64,000 nt of DNA from Lachnospiraceae bacterium (GTDB lineage Bacteria; Bacillota; Clostridia; Lachnospirales; Lachnospiraceae). The first letter of the stretch is position 1; each line of letters starts with the position of its first letter. The notes under the pieces were generated by a model that was not told the origin of the DNA, searched no databases, and saw nothing but the letters and a program-made list of their open reading frames with translations. The DNA lies in NCBI GenBank assembly GCA_024696825.1, contig JAILGL010000075.1, positions 1 to 64,000 on the forward strand, in the 5' to 3' direction. A program made the position numbers and the translations under genes. Positions 61,159 through 64,000 of this stretch are shown here, in pieces.

Positions 61159-61907
61159 TGAGAATTACCTCCATATAATTTATGCTCTTTTATATAGTTT
61201 AAAACCTTTGGATTAACTAGTCTTTCAACCTTTTTTTCTCCATGTATATTCTCCCTAATATATGTAGAACTAAGTGCTGGAACATCTGTCTTAATCACGT
61301 GAACATGAGCATTTAAATTATCCTCTAAATATTTCTTTTCTTCTAATATTTTATTGTAGGTTTCATTATTATCCTGTAAATTATCTGAAGCTTTAGAATT
61401 ATTAGCATTACATTTATCTAAAGCATCTCCCTCTTTACTTCTGACAAATACCACAATATCCGCAAGCTTTAATATGGTTTCTGGCTCATGCCAATTCCTT
61501 AGATTAAGAAATGAATCGCTTCCCATAATAAAGTAAAGTGTACTTTTAGAGAAAATCGTCTTAAGCTCTGTAAGGGTATCCGAGGAATAGCTTAAACCCT
61601 TTCTTCTAAGCTCTATATCACTTAATATAAAGTTTTCATTATCCTCTATGGCTAGAGAAACCATATTTAACCTGTCCTCATCCTTTTCTAAAGCATTAGT
61701 AGCCTTATGAGGCGGTATATAGTTAGGTATAAACAAAACCTTATCGAGTTTTAGACAGGATAAGGCTTTATTTGCAATGTAAATATGGGAATTATGGATT
61801 GGATTAAATGTCCCTCCCATAATTCCAATTTTATTTATTTGGTTTTCTGTTTGATTTTGAATTAGATTTTGCATTACTTTTTTTGTTTGGTTTTGATTTT
61901 GAATCAT
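61155..61907 (-). CDS. nadD: Nicotinate-nucleotide adenylyltransferase NadD
   Basis: About 240-250 residues. KIGIMGGTFNPIHNSH is the nucleotide-binding start (HNSH rather than the usual HxGH), YFIMGSDSFLNLRNWHEPE and LSSTYIREN are further signatures. It makes deamido-NAD. The ATG used is uncertain: the domain's first strand KIGI has no Met just before it, so translation must begin inside yhbY, at 61907 or 61874 (Met12), neither with a clear RBS. The extra N-terminus is Asn/Gln-rich (IQNQNQTKKVMQNLIQNQ). A ~35-residue Asn/Asp/Lys-rich insertion follows VRSKEGD. Confidence 0.9.
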   Translation of the reverse strand: MIQNQNQTKKVMQNLIQNQTENQINKIGIMGGTFNPIHNSHIYIANKALSCLKLDKVLFIPNYIPPHKATNALEKDEDRLNMVSLAIEDNENFILSDIELRRKGLSYSSDTLTELKTIFSKSTLYFIMGSDSFLNLRNWHEPETILKLADIVVFVRSKEGDALDKCNANNSKASDNLQDNNETYNKILEEKKYLEDNLNAHVHVIKTDVPALSSTYIRENIHGEKKVERLVNPKVLNYIKEHKLYGGNSH

Positions 61908-62199
61908 TCAATTTACCATTTCTCTTCTTTTCTAACTCAGGATTAAGCTTGTATAAAACAATCTTTCTTCCAATAACCTGTACAACAGCACTGGAGGTAC
62001 GCTCAGCAAGGGTATTTGCAAGTTCCACAACTGGAATATCACAATTTTTAAGAACATTTATCTTAATTAACTCTCTTGCATGTATAGCATCTCTTACACC
62101 ATCTGTAAGGGTTGGTGTAATTCCCTCTTTACCAATACTGTAAATAGGTTGAATTGTCTGAGCCTTTGAACGAAGCTCTGCTCTTTCTTTACTTGTCAT
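61831..62199 (-). CDS. yhbY: YhbY family RNA-binding protein
   Basis: 122 residues. Residues ~1-95 form the CRM/YhbY domain (SKERAELRSKAQTIQPIYSIGKEGITPTLTDGVRDAIHARELIKINVLKNC, GRKIVLYKLNP), associated with 50S assembly. The last ~27 are a Lys/Ser/Asn tail (SKPNKKSNAKSNSKSNRKPNK) encoded by a repetitive A/C-rich stretch that nadD reads in another frame. RBS AGAGGA precedes the ATG. Confidence 0.92.
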   Translation of the reverse strand: MTSKERAELRSKAQTIQPIYSIGKEGITPTLTDGVRDAIHARELIKINVLKNCDIPVVELANTLAERTSSAVVQVIGRKIVLYKLNPELEKKRNGKLNDSKSKPNKKSNAKSNSKSNRKPNK

Positions 62200-62216
62200 A
62201 TAATTCCTCTTTGTAG

Positions 62217-63311
62217 TTAATATTGGGTAGTGGTGGTACCCGTGGTGCCCGTCGTATCCGTGGTTCCCGCATCAGGCGACGCAGAAGCCGTTGTTCCTGA
62301 AGGAGTATATGTATATTTCTTCTTACCCTTATATTCAAATATAAACTCATTAAGGGCCTCAGTGTTATTCTCCTTAGTATTAAGTACGAGACATGCTCCA
62401 GCTCCTGAAATATCCTGATTTAAATAATATCCATCCATAGGAAGTCTGAACTGATCGATTGAAGTTGTACCCATACTGACAACATCTGTAAGATATCTTA
62501 AAATTTCTTTATTCTTAAGGTCTGTCTTAACATATTTAAGTGAATGGTCAAGAACCTTTAACCACTTAGACTTAGGCATTGTCTTAAGCTCGTCAAATGT
62601 AGCGGCTATGGTTGTACGCTGTCTATAGGTTCTTGCATAATCATCAGTAATACCTGTAACAGTATAACATTTCTTTCTGATACGACAGAAACCTAAGGCC
62701 TGATGACCATTTAAATGATTCCAGCCTGGCTTAACATTACGATATTTATGATTTCTAATGTAGTTAGTGGTATTAAGATACTCAGCCTCTGACTCAGAAA
62801 GCTCAATATCTACGCCTCCGACGTCATTAACAACCTTAACAAAAGCCTTAAAACCAACCTCTACATAACCATCAAGCTTAATACCGAAGTTCTCTGCTAT
62901 AGTCTTATATAAAAGCTTTACACCACCTCTTGGATAAGCTGAATTAAGCTTATTAGGAGTATATCCAGGTATATCAACATACATATCTCTCATAAGAGAT
63001 GTAAGCTTTAATTTGTTATGCTTTTTATCAAGAGTAGCAATCATCATAACGTCTGATAAACCACCCTCTTTACTACCATTATACTCTGTTCTCTCATCAT
63101 TACCGATAACTAAGATATTAACAATCTTTTTATCAGATTTAACATCAATACCACTTAAATCTACATCAGAGAGATCAGTTTCATAGGTTCTTGTCATGTA
63201 GCCAAGGGATTTCTCAGCTCTAACCTGAACTCTAGCCACAAAATATCCAGCTACACCGCTACCTACGCATAATATAGCAAATAGTGTCCATAAAACAACT
63301 TTTTTCCACAT
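62217..63311 (-). CDS. LytR-CpsA-Psr (LCP) family wall-polymer ligase
   Basis: 364 residues: N-terminal membrane helix (~5-26) and an extracellular LCP domain with ILVIGNDERTEYNGSKEGGLSDVMMIATL, SLMRDMYVDIPGYTPNKLNSAYPRGG, VGGVDIELSESEAEY, LNGHQALGFCRIRK and YARTYRQRTTI. The Arg and Asp residues in these motifs bind the pyrophosphate of polyprenyl-linked polymers. It attaches teichoic-acid-like or capsular glycans to peptidoglycan. The C-terminal ~25 residues are Thr/Gly/Ser low complexity (GTTDTTGTTGTTTT). Start ATG 63311 with GTGAGG; a consensus promoter lies ~80 bases upstream. Confidence 0.93.
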   Translation of the reverse strand: MWKKVVLWTLFAILCVGSGVAGYFVARVQVRAEKSLGYMTRTYETDLSDVDLSGIDVKSDKKIVNILVIGNDERTEYNGSKEGGLSDVMMIATLDKKHNKLKLTSLMRDMYVDIPGYTPNKLNSAYPRGGVKLLYKTIAENFGIKLDGYVEVGFKAFVKVVNDVGGVDIELSESEAEYLNTTNYIRNHKYRNVKPGWNHLNGHQALGFCRIRKKCYTVTGITDDYARTYRQRTTIAATFDELKTMPKSKWLKVLDHSLKYVKTDLKNKEILRYLTDVVSMGTTSIDQFRLPMDGYYLNQDISGAGACLVLNTKENNTEALNEFIFEYKGKKKYTYTPSGTTASASPDAGTTDTTGTTGTTTTQY

Positions 63312-63340
63312 ATAAACCTCACTAGTTTAATTAAGTATTT

Positions 63341-63364
63341 ATTTCAAAGAAAAACCTTTGAAAT
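63341..63364 (-). repeat. Perfect inverted repeat in the LCP leader
   Basis: ATTTCAAAG (63341-63349) and CTTTGAAAT (63356-63364) are perfectly complementary with a 6-base loop. It lies between the promoter and the LCP start codon, so it is an RNA hairpin or operator candidate; no T-run follows. Confidence 0.6.
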
Positions 63365-63389
63365 ACGCTAATTACAACAAAACAATAAT

Positions 63390-63418
63390 ATTATATTTTA
63401 AATAAAGGAAACTGTCAA
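63390..63418 (-). promoter_or_regulatory. Consensus promoter of the LCP gene
   Basis: On the - strand: TTGACA (63418-63413), 17 bases, TATAAT (63395-63390), both perfect. Confidence 0.85.
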
Positions 63419-63443
63419 ATATTACCTTAAAAAATGTTTGATT

Positions 63444-63710
63444 TTAAAGGATTTTATATACAATAATCGCGATTAATATACCTATGAGACTACCTAATGT
63501 AATTTTAATGGTAAGACCAAAGGTAAGAACGATTATTCCTACATCAAGTACTACAGGGCTTTTTAAGCCAAATGACTGACCAAAGTTAAGCCATTTTAAA
63601 AAGCTTACATCCTGTGTTACCTGAGCTATGAAGCTTCCTAATACAATACCTGCAAGCACAAGTAAAGCCAAGGTCCAAGCGTTTTTACTGCCTACGGATG
63701 ATTTTGCCAT
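63444..63710 (-). CDS. DUF4321 small membrane protein
   Basis: 88 residues with two membrane helices: TLALLVLAGIVLGSFIAQ and LDVGIIVLTFGLTIKITLGSLIGILIAIIVY. It resembles the DUF4321 family of Clostridia, often found near maf/mreB or metabolic genes; no function is known. GGAGGG precedes ATG 63710. It follows the aconitase-family gene by 13 bases and may share its transcript. Confidence 0.75.
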   Translation of the reverse strand: MAKSSVGSKNAWTLALLVLAGIVLGSFIAQVTQDVSFLKWLNFGQSFGLKSPVVLDVGIIVLTFGLTIKITLGSLIGILIAIIVYKIL

Positions 63711-63723
63711 AATACCCTCCTAA

Positions 63724-63999
63724 TTATGAATTCTGGCTCTTATAATAGTTAATGAGACAGCCCTTCTCAATGATTTCTCTCTCATCATCTGTTAAATCAC
63801 CAAGTGTAAGGGTGAACTCTTCCATGGTGTCAGAATCACTCTTAATTACATAAGCCTTTACTTCATTTTTCTTATTCTTAACTGCGTCTAATACGTCCTT
63901 AACAAGAATGTAATCACCATTAGTAAATGGTAAGTTCTCATCTGGATAAAGGAATGGAAGCATTCCCCAGTTAATGAGATTTGAACGATAACGCTTTGT
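63724..63999 (-). CDS. Aconitate hydratase family protein, C-terminal end (cut by window edge)
   Basis: The frame is open to the right edge. Reading past the track's start, the protein is TKRYRSNLINWGMLPFLYPDE..., the conserved end of the aconitase swivel domain with the Arg-Ser-Asn of the substrate site. Only ~91 codons are visible, so aconitase and related hydratases cannot be separated; citrate/isocitrate interconversion is the default reading. Confidence 0.82.
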   Translation of the reverse strand, partial: TKRYRSNLINWGMLPFLYPDENLPFTNGDYILVKDVLDAVKNKKNEVKAYVIKSDSDTMEEFTLTLGDLTDDEREIIEKGCLINYYKSQNS

Positions 64000-64000
64000 A

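Overview
This 64 kb window is chromosomal DNA of an AT-rich, low-GC Gram-positive anaerobe of the class Clostridia, most likely family Lachnospiraceae (inferred from gene content, not from any search). The pointers are Shine-Dalgarno sites of the GGAGG/AGGAG type, consensus TTGACA-N17-TATAAT promoters, a Gram-positive LexA system, a group-B [FeFe] hydrogenase, a radC-mreBCD-pbp2-rodA-mgsA block, a YggS-SepF-DivIVA-LspA-RluD block, and a fused IorAB. No rRNA, tRNA, CRISPR array, insertion sequence or prophage was recognised; nearly everything is core or metabolic chromosome. Genes run mostly on the + strand up to 57.1 kb and on the - strand after that, with a convergent junction at 57.12 kb where two stop codons almost touch.

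Region by region. 0-6 kb: the end of a GH26 endo-mannanase, an NSS-type Na+ symporter on the - strand, then a GH2 glycosidase and a GPH sugar:cation symporter, probably a small beta-mannan or related hemicellulose locus. 6.2-11.5 kb: group-B [FeFe] hydrogenase, fused indolepyruvate:ferredoxin oxidoreductase (IorAB) and phenylacetate-CoA ligase, which look like one redox unit for aryl acids or aromatic amino acids. 11.5-13.8 kb: a secreted GH25 lysozyme and a membrane-anchored trigger-factor-like PPIase. 13.9-21 kb: a DUF512 radical SAM protein, Der, PlsY, GpsA and the TIGR03960/TIGR03936 radical-SAM pair. 21-24.5 kb: a phosphoesterase, a cupin-DUF4406 fusion and a cell-surface GDPD with Ig-like repeats. 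24.6-29.6 kb: two paired MacB-like ABC exporters, followed directly by RNase P RNA. 30-41.9 kb: MutS, PhoH, YbeY, a MurJ/SpoVB-type flippase, a divergent UppP-like membrane protein, FtsK/SpoIIIE, an ATP-grasp ligase and a PLP 'methionine gamma-lyase family' protein, ending in a clear terminator.

42-57 kb is a cell-shape and division region: RadC, MreB, MreC, MreD, an oversized PBP2, RodA, methylglyoxal synthase, a D,D-carboxypeptidase lipoprotein, an HlyD-like protein, YggS, SepF, DivIVA, LspA, RluD and a BlaI-type regulator. No MinCDE genes are found between pbp2 and rodA.

57-64 kb (- strand): a XerS-like tyrosine recombinase, a LysM membrane protein, LexA, RsfS, YqeK, NadD, YhbY, an LCP ligase, DUF4321 and the C-terminus of an aconitase-family hydratase. 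The LysM and lexA genes each have a perfect consensus promoter with LexA boxes in and around it, so this is a readable SOS module of the LexA/YneA type.

Most worth following up: the hydrogenase-IorAB-PaaK unit, the SOS-controlled LysM gene, the cupin-DUF4406 fusion, the UppP-like protein without its catalytic arginine motif, the long insertion in PBP2, and the yhbY/nadD coding overlap. All functions are read from motifs by eye; no database search was run.
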